Part shown: in pieces, positions 8,438 through 18,094 of the stretch
Numbering within the stretch: position 1 is the first letter of the stretch
Layout: each line of letters opens with the position of its first letter
Assembly (NCBI GenBank): GCA_938038975.1
Contig: CALHVP010000182.1
Location: 1 to 34,909 of the forward strand
DNA: 34,909 nucleotides
Direction of reading: 5' to 3'
From: an uncultured Maribacter sp.
GTDB taxonomy: Bacteria > Bacteroidota > Bacteroidia > Flavobacteriales > Flavobacteriaceae
Notes under the pieces: model-generated
The model's input: the letters and a program-made list of their open reading frames with translations, nothing else
Told to the model about the DNA's origin: nothing
Database searches by the model: none
Position numbers and translations under genes: made by a program

Positions 8438-10303
8438 ATGACAACTATGCGTTTACTTTTAACTATTCTATTATTTCAGGGGTTTGCCCTTGTTGGTTTA
8501 GCTCAAAATCAAAGTTCTTACTGGCAGCAACACGTAGATTATACCATGGAAGTGGACATGGATGTGGATAGCTTCCAATACACTGGTAACCAAAAATTAG
8601 TTTACACCAATAATTCTCCTGAGGAATTAAATAGAGTTTATTTTCATTTGTATTTCAACGCTTTTCAGCCAGGAAGTGAAATGGATATGAGGCTTCAAAA
8701 TATCGCAGATCCAGATAGGCGCATGGTTGACGAAAACAAGAAAAGTAGAATTGCTGCATTAAGCCCTACCGAAATTGGTTATTTACATGCGGAAACCTTA
8801 ACTCAAGACGGTGTTAATGTAACCTTTAATGAAGAAGGCACCGTGTTAGTGGTAAACTTGGCAAAGCCTATTCCTTCTGGCGGTAAAACCACATTTGAAA
8901 TGAATTTTAAAGGTCAAGTCCCTGTTCAAATTAGACGGTCTGGACGAAACAATAATGATGGTGTGGCGCTGTCTATGAGTCAATGGTATCCTAAGATGGC
9001 CGAATATGATTTTGAAGGTTGGCATGCGGATCCTTATATCGCAAGAGAATTTCATGGAGTATGGGGAGATTTTGACTTAAAACTTACTATAGATAAAAAT
9101 TACACAGTTGGCGGTACTGGATACCTTCAAAATGCGCAAGAAATTGGCCATGGGTATGAAACCCCAGGTAGTAAAGTAAAAAAACAAAAAGGCAAGACCC
9201 TGACTTGGCACTTTAAAGCTCCCATGGTACACGATTTTATGTGGGCGGCTGATCCAGAATATGTGCATGATGTCCTGAAAATGGAAAATGGAACTGACCT
9301 CCATTTTCTTTATAAAAATGACCAAAAATTTAAAGAAACTTGGGAGACTGTGCAGCCTATGACAGAAAAAGCAATGAATTTCTTTAATACGAACATTGGT
9401 GAATACCCATACAAGCAATATTCTGTTATTCAAGGAGGTGATGGCGGCATGGAGTATGCTATGTCTACGCTAATAACTGGTGGGGATAAACCAGGAAGTG
9501 TTGTGGGAACAATGATTCATGAACTAGCACACTCTTGGTTTCAACATGTTTTAGCAACGAATGAAGCAAAGCACGAATGGATGGACGAAGGTTTTACCTC
9601 TTTTATTTCAGCCTTATGTAGTAATGAAATACGTGAACAGAATAAAGAATTCCCTTTTGAAAATTCGTACAAGGGATATTATTATCTGGCCAAATCTGGC
9701 AAAGAACAACCACAGGCTACTCATGCCGATCGTTATGATTCAAACACGCCTTACGGTATCTCTGCATACAGCAAAGGAGCTATCTTTCTATCACAACTGG
9801 GCTATGTAATAGGCCAAGACGCATTAATGAAAACGGTGCGAAAATATTATGAAGATTTTAAATTCAAACACCCTATACCAAACGATATTAAAAGAACGGC
9901 CGAAAAAGTATCGGGTATAGAGCTAGATTGGTACTTAACAGATTGGACGCAAACTACAAACACAATCGATTATGGAATTAAAGAAGTTGTGGCGAAAGAT
10001 ACTGAAACGAGTATAACTTTAGAGCGCATTGGGCTTATGCCCATGCCTATGGATGTTTTAGTAATCTACGAAGATGATACAAGAGAAACGTTTTATGCTC
10101 CTTTGAGAATGATGCGTGGTGAAAAAGATAATCCTTATCCAAGCATTTCTAGAACTGTACTTAAAGATTGGCCTTGGACTAATTCAACTTATAATTTTAC
10201 GCTTAATAAACCAATGTCTAGTATAAAGGCTATTGTAATAGATCCTTCCAAACTAATGGCAGATGTGAATCCTGAGAATAACGCTTGGCAAGTAGAAGAA
10301 TAG
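8438..10303 (+). CDS. M1 family zinc metallopeptidase, secreted
   Basis: This 621-residue protein has an N-terminal signal peptide (to about residue 22, GLAQ). Zinc-binding and catalytic residues of the M1 (aminopeptidase N/gluzincin) family are present: HELAH at 361-365 and the third ligand Glu384 in WMDEGFTSF. The exopeptidase motif appears as GGMEYAM (336-342) in place of the usual GAMEN; this is a common variant in bacterial homologues. It likely removes N-terminal residues from peptides in the periplasm or outside. The start could be 8438 or the ATG at 8447. It sits in an operon with the S8 subtilase, which would supply peptides (inference). Confidence 0.92.
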   Translation: MTTMRLLLTILLFQGFALVGLAQNQSSYWQQHVDYTMEVDMDVDSFQYTGNQKLVYTNNSPEELNRVYFHLYFNAFQPGSEMDMRLQNIADPDRRMVDENKKSRIAALSPTEIGYLHAETLTQDGVNVTFNEEGTVLVVNLAKPIPSGGKTTFEMNFKGQVPVQIRRSGRNNNDGVALSMSQWYPKMAEYDFEGWHADPYIAREFHGVWGDFDLKLTIDKNYTVGGTGYLQNAQEIGHGYETPGSKVKKQKGKTLTWHFKAPMVHDFMWAADPEYVHDVLKMENGTDLHFLYKNDQKFKETWETVQPMTEKAMNFFNTNIGEYPYKQYSVIQGGDGGMEYAMSTLITGGDKPGSVVGTMIHELAHSWFQHVLATNEAKHEWMDEGFTSFISALCSNEIREQNKEFPFENSYKGYYYLAKSGKEQPQATHADRYDSNTPYGISAYSKGAIFLSQLGYVIGQDALMKTVRKYYEDFKFKHPIPNDIKRTAEKVSGIELDWYLTDWTQTTNTIDYGIKEVVAKDTETSITLERIGLMPMPMDVLVIYEDDTRETFYAPLRMMRGEKDNPYPSISRTVLKDWPWTNSTYNFTLNKPMSSIKAIVIDPSKLMADVNPENNAWQVEE

Positions 10304-10353
10304 TCCTTGAATTTAATAGCGCTTTGTATACTATAACGGTTAAATACTAATTT

Positions 10354-10737
10354 TTGAAAGTAGATACGGCTTACCCTAAAATTGAAAAACTAAAAAGCAA
10401 AAAACGTATTACACAGTTATTCGTTGAGGGCAAAACACTTACTGTTTTTCCCATTAAATTGATTTATCTCAACACGGAAAATCAAGAGGGGTTAATTCAA
10501 GCTGGGGTAACAGTCCCTAAAAAGAACTTTAAAAGCGCAGTTAAACGAAATCACATAAAAAGGCTTTTGAGAGAGTCTTATAGATTAAACAAAGCCTCTG
10601 TATTTAACAATACAGAGGGTAACTTTGCGTTTCTGTTTTTATACCTTGGTAAAGAAACGCTTCCTTTTGAATTGGTAGAACGTAAGATGAAACAACTTTT
10701 GAATAAGTTTAACAGCACTGAAGGTTCTATAGGTTAA
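10354..10737 (+). CDS. rnpA: Ribonuclease P protein component
   Basis: A basic 127-residue protein that binds RNase P RNA and helps mature tRNA 5' ends. The family signature is visible as KRNHIKRLLRESYRLNK around residues 66-82, with the N-terminal LKSKKRITQLFVEGK block. The start is TTG at 10354. In many bacteria rnpA sits with rpmH near the origin; here rpmH is absent and the gene is followed 76 bases later by an S41 protease gene. Confidence 0.93.
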   Translation: MKVDTAYPKIEKLKSKKRITQLFVEGKTLTVFPIKLIYLNTENQEGLIQAGVTVPKKNFKSAVKRNHIKRLLRESYRLNKASVFNNTEGNFAFLFLYLGKETLPFELVERKMKQLLNKFNSTEGSIG

Positions 10738-10813
10738 TTTTATGAAGGGCTTTAATGCTCTTTAAATAGGTAAGAAACAGTTGGCCACGAACTAATGTAG
10801 TAAACATCCTTAG

Positions 10814-12442
10814 ATGAAAAATATACTTAAAAAAAGAGTCCTTGTTCCTATAATTGCCCTTGCATTCTTAGTGGTTGGAAGTAGTTTTAAAAGTGATTTT
10901 TTTGAAATCGCAAAACAAATAGAAATTTTCACTACGCTATTTAAAGAGCTAAACATGAATTATGTGGATGAAACTAATCCCGCAGAATTGATGGATACAG
11001 CTATAAAAAACATGTTGGAGGGTTTGGATCCTTATACCAAATTCTTAAATGAGCAAGATGTTGAGGCTTATAGGATAAACAATGCAGGTGAGTATTCGGG
11101 TATTGGAGCTCTTGTAAGAACGTATAAGGACAGGTTGCTCATCGTAGAGCCACACGAAGGTTATCCTGCAGACAAAGCAGGGCTAAAAGCTGGAGATGAA
11201 ATTATCCAAATAGGAGATATTAAAGTGGCCGACTTTGAAAATAATGCTAGCGAACTTTTAAAAGGAGCTAACGGCACCTCCGTATTTATTACCTATAAAA
11301 GACAAGGCAAAATAGAGAGCACAACCATTAGCCGAGAAGGAATAGAAGTTGATGCGGTTCCTTTTCATAGCATGATTGATGAAAAAACAGGCTACATTGT
11401 ACTTTCAAAATTCAATGCAAAAGCTTCCGAGCAAACAAAATCAGCCTTAATAGATCTAAAAGGTAAAGGCGCTGAAAAAATCATCTTAGACTTACGTGAT
11501 AATCCTGGAGGCCTTCTTTCAGAAGCCATTAATGTAACTAACTTATTTGTTCCCCAGGGTGAAGTTGTGGTTACAACAAAATCTAAGGTAAAAAAATTCA
11601 ATAGGGAGTATAAAACCAAAAACAAGGCTGTAGATACAGAAATCCCATTGGTTGTGCTTGTTAATGGCAGCAGTGCATCTGCTAGTGAAATTGTATCCGG
11701 TAGTTTACAGGATCTTGATAGAGCGGTTATTATGGGTGCCCGTAGTTTTGGAAAGGGGCTGGTACAAAGACCATTGAAGCTTACCTATGGTACGCAATTA
11801 AAAGTGACTATCTCTAGATATTATACAGCTTCTGGTAGATGTATACAATCTCTGGATTATTGGAATCGAGATAAAAATGGTAAAGCAGTTAGAAACACCT
11901 CTTTTAATGATTTCACTACAAGAAACGGAAGAAAAGTACAAGACGGTGGTGGCGTCCTTCCAGATATTGAAATTGCTACGGTAAAAACCAACGACTTAAC
12001 AAAAGCACTTTTGCAAAATAATGTAATTTTTGACTATGCGACTAATTACCATTACAGCAACACTATAGCGAGTATTGATAACTTTAAGTTCTCAAATGCA
12101 GATTTCAACAGCTTCAAGAACTACATAAAATCAAGTAACTTTTCGTTTGAAACAAAGGCAGAAGAAGCCCTAAAAAAAGCGCTTACGGGTAGTGAAAACG
12201 ATTTCTTGGGCTCCGAAGTAAATGATAGCTATAAAGCCTTATTGGCTAATATTGAGAAAGGTAAAATAAATGCCCTTGATAAGTATCAAGACCAAATTCA
12301 GAAAAACCTAGAGGACGAAATAGTAAAGCGTTATTTCTACAGAAAAGGGCTTTACACGTATTATTTAAACCACGATGACGCTATTATGGCTGCAACAGAA
12401 TTACTTTCTAACCAAAGTAAGTATTCTGGTATTTTAAATTAA
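10814..12442 (+). CDS. S41 family C-terminal processing peptidase (CtpA/Prc-like)
   Basis: A 542-residue envelope protease with an N-terminal hydrophobic anchor or signal (residues 8-24). It has a PDZ domain at about 90-170 (EYSGIGALV...AGLKAGDEIIQIGDIKV) and the S41 catalytic domain with the Ser-Lys dyad: Ser289 in NGSSASASEI and Lys314 in RSFGKGLVQ. Spacing between the two (25 residues) matches characterised Prc/CtpA enzymes. It likely trims or degrades periplasmic proteins from their C-termini. The C-terminal about 130 residues are a helical extension without recognised motifs. Confidence 0.92.
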   Translation: MKNILKKRVLVPIIALAFLVVGSSFKSDFFEIAKQIEIFTTLFKELNMNYVDETNPAELMDTAIKNMLEGLDPYTKFLNEQDVEAYRINNAGEYSGIGALVRTYKDRLLIVEPHEGYPADKAGLKAGDEIIQIGDIKVADFENNASELLKGANGTSVFITYKRQGKIESTTISREGIEVDAVPFHSMIDEKTGYIVLSKFNAKASEQTKSALIDLKGKGAEKIILDLRDNPGGLLSEAINVTNLFVPQGEVVVTTKSKVKKFNREYKTKNKAVDTEIPLVVLVNGSSASASEIVSGSLQDLDRAVIMGARSFGKGLVQRPLKLTYGTQLKVTISRYYTASGRCIQSLDYWNRDKNGKAVRNTSFNDFTTRNGRKVQDGGGVLPDIEIATVKTNDLTKALLQNNVIFDYATNYHYSNTIASIDNFKFSNADFNSFKNYIKSSNFSFETKAEEALKKALTGSENDFLGSEVNDSYKALLANIEKGKINALDKYQDQIQKNLEDEIVKRYFYRKGLYTYYLNHDDAIMAATELLSNQSKYSGILN

Positions 12443-12446
12443 AGCG

Positions 12447-12740
12447 CTAATACAAAAAGGATTGACTTTTTTCGGCTATGAAATAGTCCTTATAATTTTT
12501 AGCTTTTGGGTCTTTGCTTCCAGCTAAGTTTCTAATTCTTATATTTCTAAAATCAATAGGTTGTCCTTCGCTTTGTAGCGCAATGAAACCCTCTTTGGGT
12601 AAGGTGCCTTCTATTTTAAATTTTGGATCAAAACCTTCTACAACTCCACCGCCAACCTGTGGTTTTGTGTATTCTAATACTGTTTCTCCATTTATCATAT
12701 GAGTAACTAAAGAATCGCTACGTTTCCTTGCCTTGGCCTA
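12447..12740 (-). pseudogene. C-terminal remnant of a DUF1080 (3-keto-disaccharide hydrolase-like) gene
   Basis: The minus-strand frame encodes DSLVTHMINGETVLEYTKPQ, then a block ending in FIALQSEGQPIDFRNIRIRNL. This is the last part of a DUF1080 concanavalin-like domain, a family that acts on glucosides in Bacteroidota. A TAG at 12738-12740 (read on minus) interrupts the frame just upstream, and the first two thirds of the domain and any signal peptide are absent. A short ORF of 83 residues can still be read from the ATG at 12698, but it cannot be a functional domain. The gene therefore looks 5'-truncated and decaying. Confidence 0.75.
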
Positions 12741-13090
12741 GAATGGTTCATTTGTCGCTTCCATCGGTTATAAAAATCATAACTTTTCTTCTTCGATTTT
12801 CTTTTGTAAGATGAAAACAGTGTGTTTTATGATGCGCAAGTAACAGTAAGTTGCTAAAAAAAATTAGTGTTTCAAGTAAAGGTTTGAAAAACACCACACT
12901 CAGTTGCGTTTTTTAGGGTAGCCATCTATAAAACATTTTGACGGTATTACATTGATATTCCCCTATATGGAAAGCCCAAATAATTTTCTTAGTTTAAGGC
13001 TTGGATTCTATTTTAAGGATTGTCGTTAAATTGAAATTGCGTTACAGAAAGATTTTTGATGGGTCCTGTGTAACATATATTCATTGCATT
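12741..13090. other. Gene-free spacer upstream of the SGNH hydrolase gene
   Basis: About 350 bases between the DUF1080 remnant and the SGNH hydrolase gene. I see no convincing coding frame. It may hold the scar of the deletion that truncated the DUF1080 gene plus the promoter of the downstream cluster. Related short words (CAGTGTG near 12817 and CACACTCAG near 12895) suggest a weak imperfect inverted repeat only. Confidence 0.4.
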
Positions 13091-14191
13091 ATGAAAAAAA
13101 TCTATCTTCTTTGTGTACTATTAAACTTCAGCTTTTACAATGTTATCGCTCAGGATACAGACAGTTATGTATGGCTAGACCCGTTAGAGTCCATAGATAA
13201 AGTAGAGGGTCAGGGTTGGTCAAATATTGACTACTCGCGTTTGCCTAACGCAGCAGAAACTACTGTTCGCAGCCCTGTTTGGAATCTTTCTAGACATTCA
13301 GCTGGACTTTCCATTCGTTTTATAACTAACGCAGAATCTATCAAAGTTAACTACGAGGTTGATGGAAATATAGCTATGAATCATATGTCTGCCACAGGAG
13401 TAAGTGGTTTAGATTTATATGGAAAGAGCGCGAATGGAAAATGGTTATGGTATAGGGGTCTTCATACTTTTAAAGATACTATTCAGTTTCGTTATACTAC
13501 AGGAGAAAGCCTTGGTTCAGGAAGAGAATATCAGCTCTATTTTCCTTTATACAACAATTGTAAAAATTTGAAAATTGGTGTTCCAAAAGGTAGTGTGATT
13601 ACATTTCTTCCACAACGTAAAGAAAAACCAATTGTCGTATACGGTACATCTATTGCTCAAGGCGCCTGCGCTTCTAGGCCCGGAATGGCTTGGACAAGTA
13701 TTCTAGGTCGTAAGTTAAATTATCCTATTGTTAATTTAGGTTTTTCAGGAAACGGAAGGCTAGAAAAAGAAGTGCTTACCTATGTTACAGATATAGACGC
13801 AGAAATATATGTTTTAGATTGTTTGCCCAACTTGAGTCCAAATGAGGTGTACACAGAAGAAGAAATCAAAAAACGACTACACCTTAGTATAGGACACATA
13901 AGGGACAAAAGACCTGCTGCAAAAATTCTTCTTACGCATCATGCTGGATATAGTGATGGGGAGGTAGACGATGACCGAAAATCGGTATATGAAACGTTAA
14001 ACCGTTGGACAAACGAGGCTTTTATTGAACTTCAACGAGATGGTGCTAACAACATCTTCATACTTTCCAAATCAGAAATTAATCTTTCAAATGATGCTTT
14101 TGTAGATGGCACCCACCCAACAGACTTAGGAATGGAGCAATATGCTAAAGCCTATGAAAAGAAGATTTTATCCTTGCGCTCAAAAGAATAA
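13091..14191 (+). CDS. Secreted SGNH/GDSL-family hydrolase
   Basis: 366 residues from the ATG at 13091, chosen because it gives a clean signal peptide (MKKIYLLC...NVIAQ); a longer frame from 13001 adds 30 unlikely residues. An N-terminal beta-rich domain (about 25-175) precedes the SGNH hydrolase domain. Catalytic blocks are GTSIAQGA with nucleophile Ser187, GFSGNG with Gly219/Asn221, and DGTHPTDLG with Asp339 and His342. This two-domain plan is typical of Bacteroidota GDSL-like lipase/acylhydrolase proteins of unknown substrate, possibly polysaccharide or ester deacylation. It is followed within about 30 bases by the S10-like peptidase, so is probably the first gene of a three-gene unit. Confidence 0.88.
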   Translation: MKKIYLLCVLLNFSFYNVIAQDTDSYVWLDPLESIDKVEGQGWSNIDYSRLPNAAETTVRSPVWNLSRHSAGLSIRFITNAESIKVNYEVDGNIAMNHMSATGVSGLDLYGKSANGKWLWYRGLHTFKDTIQFRYTTGESLGSGREYQLYFPLYNNCKNLKIGVPKGSVITFLPQRKEKPIVVYGTSIAQGACASRPGMAWTSILGRKLNYPIVNLGFSGNGRLEKEVLTYVTDIDAEIYVLDCLPNLSPNEVYTEEEIKKRLHLSIGHIRDKRPAAKILLTHHAGYSDGEVDDDRKSVYETLNRWTNEAFIELQRDGANNIFILSKSEINLSNDAFVDGTHPTDLGMEQYAKAYEKKILSLRSKE

Positions 14192-14224
14192 TACTGTTGA
14201 ACCTGTACCATTAACATGATTGAT

Positions 14225-15730
14225 ATGAAAAAAACACTGCTTTTAACTATTTTAATTAGTGCACACCTATCTGGTTTCGCACAAAAAAAGGATGAAAAAG
14301 AGGCGCTTAAACCCATTCCTAAAGCAAAGTCGTTTATCACAAAACATCAAGGTGTGTTTGGGGGAAATAGCGTTAATTATACTGCTACTGGGAAAGAAAC
14401 CTTTTTAACCAATAAAGAAGGAGATTCCATAGCCATGTTTTGGTCGGTTGCCTATACTAAAACCCCAATGGGTGATGTAGGTAAAAGACCTGTGACTTTT
14501 GTATTTAATGGCGGTCCAGGCTCCGCCTCTATGTGGCTGCATTTAGGTTTTTTTGGACCAAAGTTGGTTAAGGTAGATTCTGATGCAAAAAAAGATGATG
14601 GGGCTGCACCCTATAATTTAGTTGCAAACGAACACGGTTTACTAGATGTAACTGACTTGGTTTTTATAGACCCTGTTGGAACAGGTTATAGTAGGTTAAT
14701 AGGAAAAGGAAAGCCGAAAGATTTTTATGGCCTTAAAGAAGATGTGAATTCTTTCGCGCAATTCATACGCACATGGGTAACGGAAAATGAGCGCTGGTTT
14801 TCACCTAAGTACGTGGCTGGTGAAAGCTATGGAACAACACGCGCCGCCTATCTTGGAAAAGCACTAGAGGGTTCTGGTCAGAACATGGCTTTAAACGGGA
14901 TGATATTAATATCACAAGCGCTAGACTATGCAGGAAGCACTTCTGTTCATCACAATATTCCCTCATATATAACCTATCTACCAAGTATGGCGGCTACTGC
15001 TTGGTATCATAAGAAAGCTGGTGAAGGAAAGAGCTTGGAGGATTTTGTTGAAGAATGTAGAATATTTACCTACGAAACCTATACGCCCGCATTGTACAAA
15101 GGAAACCTTTTGAGTGACACAGAAAAAGAAGTAATTGCGGCAAAACTAAGCTACTTTACAGGTTTGGAAACGCAATATATATTAAACTCCAACTTACGTA
15201 TCTTAATGGGGCGTTTTCAAAAAAAACTCTTGGAAAAAGATGGCTTAGCTATTGGTAGACTGGATGGGCGATTTATGGGTAATGAAATAGATAAGGTTGC
15301 AGAAAAACCGCATTTAGGAGATGCGGCCAGCTACCAAATTAGCTCGGCTTATACTGCGTCTATAAATCATTATTTTTCTTCAGAATTAGGCATTAAAATG
15401 AATCGCCCCTACATTACGTCTGGCGGTGGCAGTGGCTGGCGGTGGCGCACCGTTCCTGATAGTCAATACTGGGAGCCAATGCCTGTAAATACGGCGCCTC
15501 ATCTTGGGGAAACAATGAGAAGAAACCCGGCGATGAAAGTAATGGTAGCCAGTGGATACTATGATTTAATTACTCCATTTTTTGATGCAGAATTCACCTT
15601 TGCTCGGAACGGTATAGATACAAGTCGTGTAGAAATGATGTATTATGAAGCTGGGCATATGATGTATACACATGAGCCAGATTTGGTAAAACTATCAAAA
15701 GACATACGTGCTTTTTTAACTAAAGAATAA
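14225..15730 (+). CDS. S10-like serine carboxypeptidase, secreted
   Basis: About 501 residues with a signal peptide (MKKTLLLTILISAHLSGFAQ); an in-frame ATG nine bases upstream (14216) is also possible. Alpha/beta-hydrolase features of the S10 family are clear: oxyanion region FNGGPGSASMW, nucleophile elbow GESYGTTRAA, Asp in ASGYYDLITPF and His in EAGHMMY. Counted from 14216, the triad is Ser204, Asp450, His481. Such enzymes remove C-terminal residues from peptides, here probably in the periplasm. Its stop overlaps by one base the ATG of the next gene (TAATG), indicating co-translation. Confidence 0.9.
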   Translation: MKKTLLLTILISAHLSGFAQKKDEKEALKPIPKAKSFITKHQGVFGGNSVNYTATGKETFLTNKEGDSIAMFWSVAYTKTPMGDVGKRPVTFVFNGGPGSASMWLHLGFFGPKLVKVDSDAKKDDGAAPYNLVANEHGLLDVTDLVFIDPVGTGYSRLIGKGKPKDFYGLKEDVNSFAQFIRTWVTENERWFSPKYVAGESYGTTRAAYLGKALEGSGQNMALNGMILISQALDYAGSTSVHHNIPSYITYLPSMAATAWYHKKAGEGKSLEDFVEECRIFTYETYTPALYKGNLLSDTEKEVIAAKLSYFTGLETQYILNSNLRILMGRFQKKLLEKDGLAIGRLDGRFMGNEIDKVAEKPHLGDAASYQISSAYTASINHYFSSELGIKMNRPYITSGGGSGWRWRTVPDSQYWEPMPVNTAPHLGETMRRNPAMKVMVASGYYDLITPFFDAEFTFARNGIDTSRVEMMYYEAGHMMYTHEPDLVKLSKDIRAFLTKE

Positions 15731-16701
15731 TGCGGAACTATTTATACCTTCTTATTCCTTTCAGCCTATTTGTTTCATGCAAAGGAGAAAAAGAAAACCA
15801 AAGCATATCAATGGAGGCTCTTGTACAGCAATCAACGGGTGTATCTTTACTACTATTGGGCACAGTACAAGATGCTGGGTCTCCACATATTGCATGTAAA
15901 AAAGACTGTTGCGCTGGTTTATTTGAAAACCCAAACCCTGATAGAAAGGTTGTTTCTTTGGGTGTTATAGATAATAAGAGTAAAAAAACATTCCTATTTG
16001 AAGCCACTCCAGATATTACCTCTCAATTAAAACACTTAAAAAGTTTAGCTCCCTGGGAAACAAAAGAACTTCCAGATGGCATCTTTTTAACACATGCCCA
16101 TATAGGTCATTACACAGGTTTAATGTATTTAGGAAAGGAGGCAACAAATGCCTCAAAAGTTCCTGTATATGCCATGCCTAAAATGAAACAGTTTTTAAAT
16201 AATAATGGCCCTTGGAGTCAATTGGTAAGTGGAGATAACATACGCATTCAAACACTCCAAAACCAAGAAGAATTAGTTCTTACAAAACAACTAAGTATTA
16301 TTCCTTTTACGGTACCGCATAGAGATGAGTATTCTGAAATGGTGGGTTATAAAATTATCGGTCCAAATAAAAGGGCGCTATTCATTCCGGATATTGATAA
16401 GTGGGAAAAATGGGGGGCTTCTATAGTTTCTGAAATTGGTAAAGTAGACTACGCTTTTTTAGACGCCACTTTCTATGATGGCGAGGAAATCAATACCAGA
16501 GATATTTCTCAAATACCACATCCATTTGTTATTGAAAGTATGAGCCTTTTCAATAGCCTTTCCGAATCAGAAAGACAAAAAATTTATTTTACTCATTTAA
16601 ACCATACCAATCCATTATTACAGGAAGACAGTCCGCAATCTATACATGTAACAGGTTCTGGTTTTCAAATAGCTCGCAAAGGAATGTTTTTTGAATTATA
16701 A
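15730..16701 (+). CDS. PqqB-like MBL-fold lipoprotein
   Basis: A 323-residue exported protein with a lipoprotein signal (LFVSC, Cys17). The body matches the PqqB branch of the MBL superfamily: LLLGTVQDAGSPHIACKKDC near the N-terminus, EATPDITSQL, then a metal-site-like loop THAHIGHYTGL. In the loop the Asp of the HxHxDH motif is replaced by Gly. PqqB normally takes part in pyrroloquinoline quinone synthesis, but no other pqq gene is nearby and this copy is lipid-anchored, so a different hydrolase role is more likely. It overlaps the S10 peptidase gene by one base and converges with the NlpC/P60 gene. Confidence 0.83.
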   Translation: MRNYLYLLIPFSLFVSCKGEKENQSISMEALVQQSTGVSLLLLGTVQDAGSPHIACKKDCCAGLFENPNPDRKVVSLGVIDNKSKKTFLFEATPDITSQLKHLKSLAPWETKELPDGIFLTHAHIGHYTGLMYLGKEATNASKVPVYAMPKMKQFLNNNGPWSQLVSGDNIRIQTLQNQEELVLTKQLSIIPFTVPHRDEYSEMVGYKIIGPNKRALFIPDIDKWEKWGASIVSEIGKVDYAFLDATFYDGEEINTRDISQIPHPFVIESMSLFNSLSESERQKIYFTHLNHTNPLLQEDSPQSIHVTGSGFQIARKGMFFEL

Positions 16702-16726
16702 AAAAGGCGCTGGTACTATATCTTGG

Positions 16727-17920
16727 TTAATTTAAGCTGTTAAAACTAAAGGAGTCCTGTATATCAACCAATCCTTTGTCCTCTTTTTGATTACGAACAC
16801 GCTTGGTTCTCAGGTATCTATTTACATTGTATTCATCGTAATTTTTTGCTTCTTTATCCACGCTGCTTACTCTAACCATATCAGAGGCATGAATAAACTC
16901 ATTGTTTCCAATCCACATGCCTACATGTACCACTTTCTCTAAAGTGCTATCCGTTGCTTTTCTGCCGAAAAAGAGTAAGTCTCCAGCCTCTAATTTTTCA
17001 AAACTTCCGGCATCGTCTATAGCTTTACCTGTATGCACCTGTTGTGAGGCATCTCTTGGTATAATCATACCGTTCATAAAGTAGATGGTTTTAGTAAACC
17101 CACTACAATCCATTCCTTTGGTTGATGTTCCTCCCCACAAATAAGGAACACCCATCAACTTTTTAGAAGTGTTTACCAAAGCTTTAGGGCTGCTGTCTAA
17201 ATTATCTAACCAAGAGTCCAGCTTTTCTGCTTCCTTATGATCTACATACCCTTGTCTTCCGTCTGGAAATTGAACAATATAAAATTCTGCTGCGTATTTA
17301 AGAACCGTCAAAATATTACCAGCAACCATATCAGACACAATCTCTTCTTTGTCGGGACCTAAATAAGAATGGCCATATGTTTTTGTGTATATAATTTTAT
17401 CTGCTTCTTGCCAATTCTTTACATCCATCTCATTACAAATGAATAAAGCCCCAGCATCTACCCAGGATAGGTAGTTGTCTGGTGTTTGCACGTAATACCA
17501 GTCCCCGTCTTGCTTTAAAAGCTTAACGGGCGTCCCCAAAGTAGCTTGTGTTGCTAATTCTGCACTGTGTTTAGGCTGGCTTCTTAAGTTGGCTACAGAT
17601 ATGGTGATAAATGCACGGTTCTTCTTGCCAAGCTTTGTTGAGGGTAACACACTAACACTATCTATAAATGGAATATTATTACTAGTTAAAGAGTCTAATA
17701 GCGCTTCTAAGCCTTTGGTTTGGTCTGTCTCCCCTCTAAGAATATAGTTTTCGACTTCTTTATCACTTGTGATATTAAATACCGCTACTCTTTTGTCTGG
17801 TGCAACCTCTTTTTTAATTACACCTATATACTGCTGTGTTTGGTTTGGTTTGGGTGTTTCCATTTTACAGCCAGCACATAAAAGAAAAAGCACAAGTACA
17901 TATTCAAATCTAAAAGCCAT
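16727..17920 (-). CDS. NlpC/P60 family peptidoglycan hydrolase lipoprotein with SH3 domains
   Basis: 397 residues from the ATG at 17920, chosen because it directly yields a lipoprotein signal (LFLLCAGC, lipid Cys18); an upstream GTG/ATG-type extension of 11 residues is less natural. Residues about 100-160 (ISVANLRSQPKHSAELATQA) and about 175-230 look like two bacterial SH3 modules. Residues about 250-370 are the NlpC/P60 papain-like domain with Cys272 in GMDCSGF, His332 in VHVGMW and His344 in FIHAS. The arrangement resembles YkfC-type gamma-D-glutamyl-L-diamino acid endopeptidases that recycle murein peptides. It ends 25 bases from the convergent PqqB-like gene. Confidence 0.9.
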   Translation of the reverse strand: MAFRFEYVLVLFLLCAGCKMETPKPNQTQQYIGVIKKEVAPDKRVAVFNITSDKEVENYILRGETDQTKGLEALLDSLTSNNIPFIDSVSVLPSTKLGKKNRAFITISVANLRSQPKHSAELATQATLGTPVKLLKQDGDWYYVQTPDNYLSWVDAGALFICNEMDVKNWQEADKIIYTKTYGHSYLGPDKEEIVSDMVAGNILTVLKYAAEFYIVQFPDGRQGYVDHKEAEKLDSWLDNLDSSPKALVNTSKKLMGVPYLWGGTSTKGMDCSGFTKTIYFMNGMIIPRDASQQVHTGKAIDDAGSFEKLEAGDLLFFGRKATDSTLEKVVHVGMWIGNNEFIHASDMVRVSSVDKEAKNYDEYNVNRYLRTKRVRNQKEDKGLVDIQDSFSFNSLN

Positions 17921-18055
17921 GATTTCTATTTTTAGTAAATAACCAGGGAACAAGCCCTAAATGCGTTTATAAATAGGAGGGGTAATAATAAAAACGTCCC
18001 CAAAAATATTTAATCCTCAATTATCAAGTAAAAATACATAATCCATTTTATGGCT

Positions 18056-18087
18056 TTTGATCCCACCTCAAAATTTTCTTACTTTAG
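18056..18087 (+). promoter_or_regulatory. Promoter of the restriction-modification pair
   Basis: TTTG at 18056-18059, a 20-base spacer, then TACTTTAG at 18080-18087. This fits the Bacteroidota consensus TTTG-N(17-23)-TAnnTTTG with one mismatch. Transcription would start close to the ATG at 18095, leaving almost no leader. The promoter overlaps a longer possible reading frame (from 18050), which argues that 18095 is the true start. Confidence 0.6.
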
Positions 18088-18094
18088 CACCTTA

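Noticed and set aside
12514-12702. 62-residue plus-strand ORF opposite the DUF1080 remnant
   Set aside because: Antisense shadow of the DUF1080-like minus-strand sequence, which shows clear family motifs.
13001-13090. Longer N-terminus of the SGNH hydrolase
   Set aside because: The extra 30 residues have no signal character and would bury the clear signal peptide that starts at 13091.
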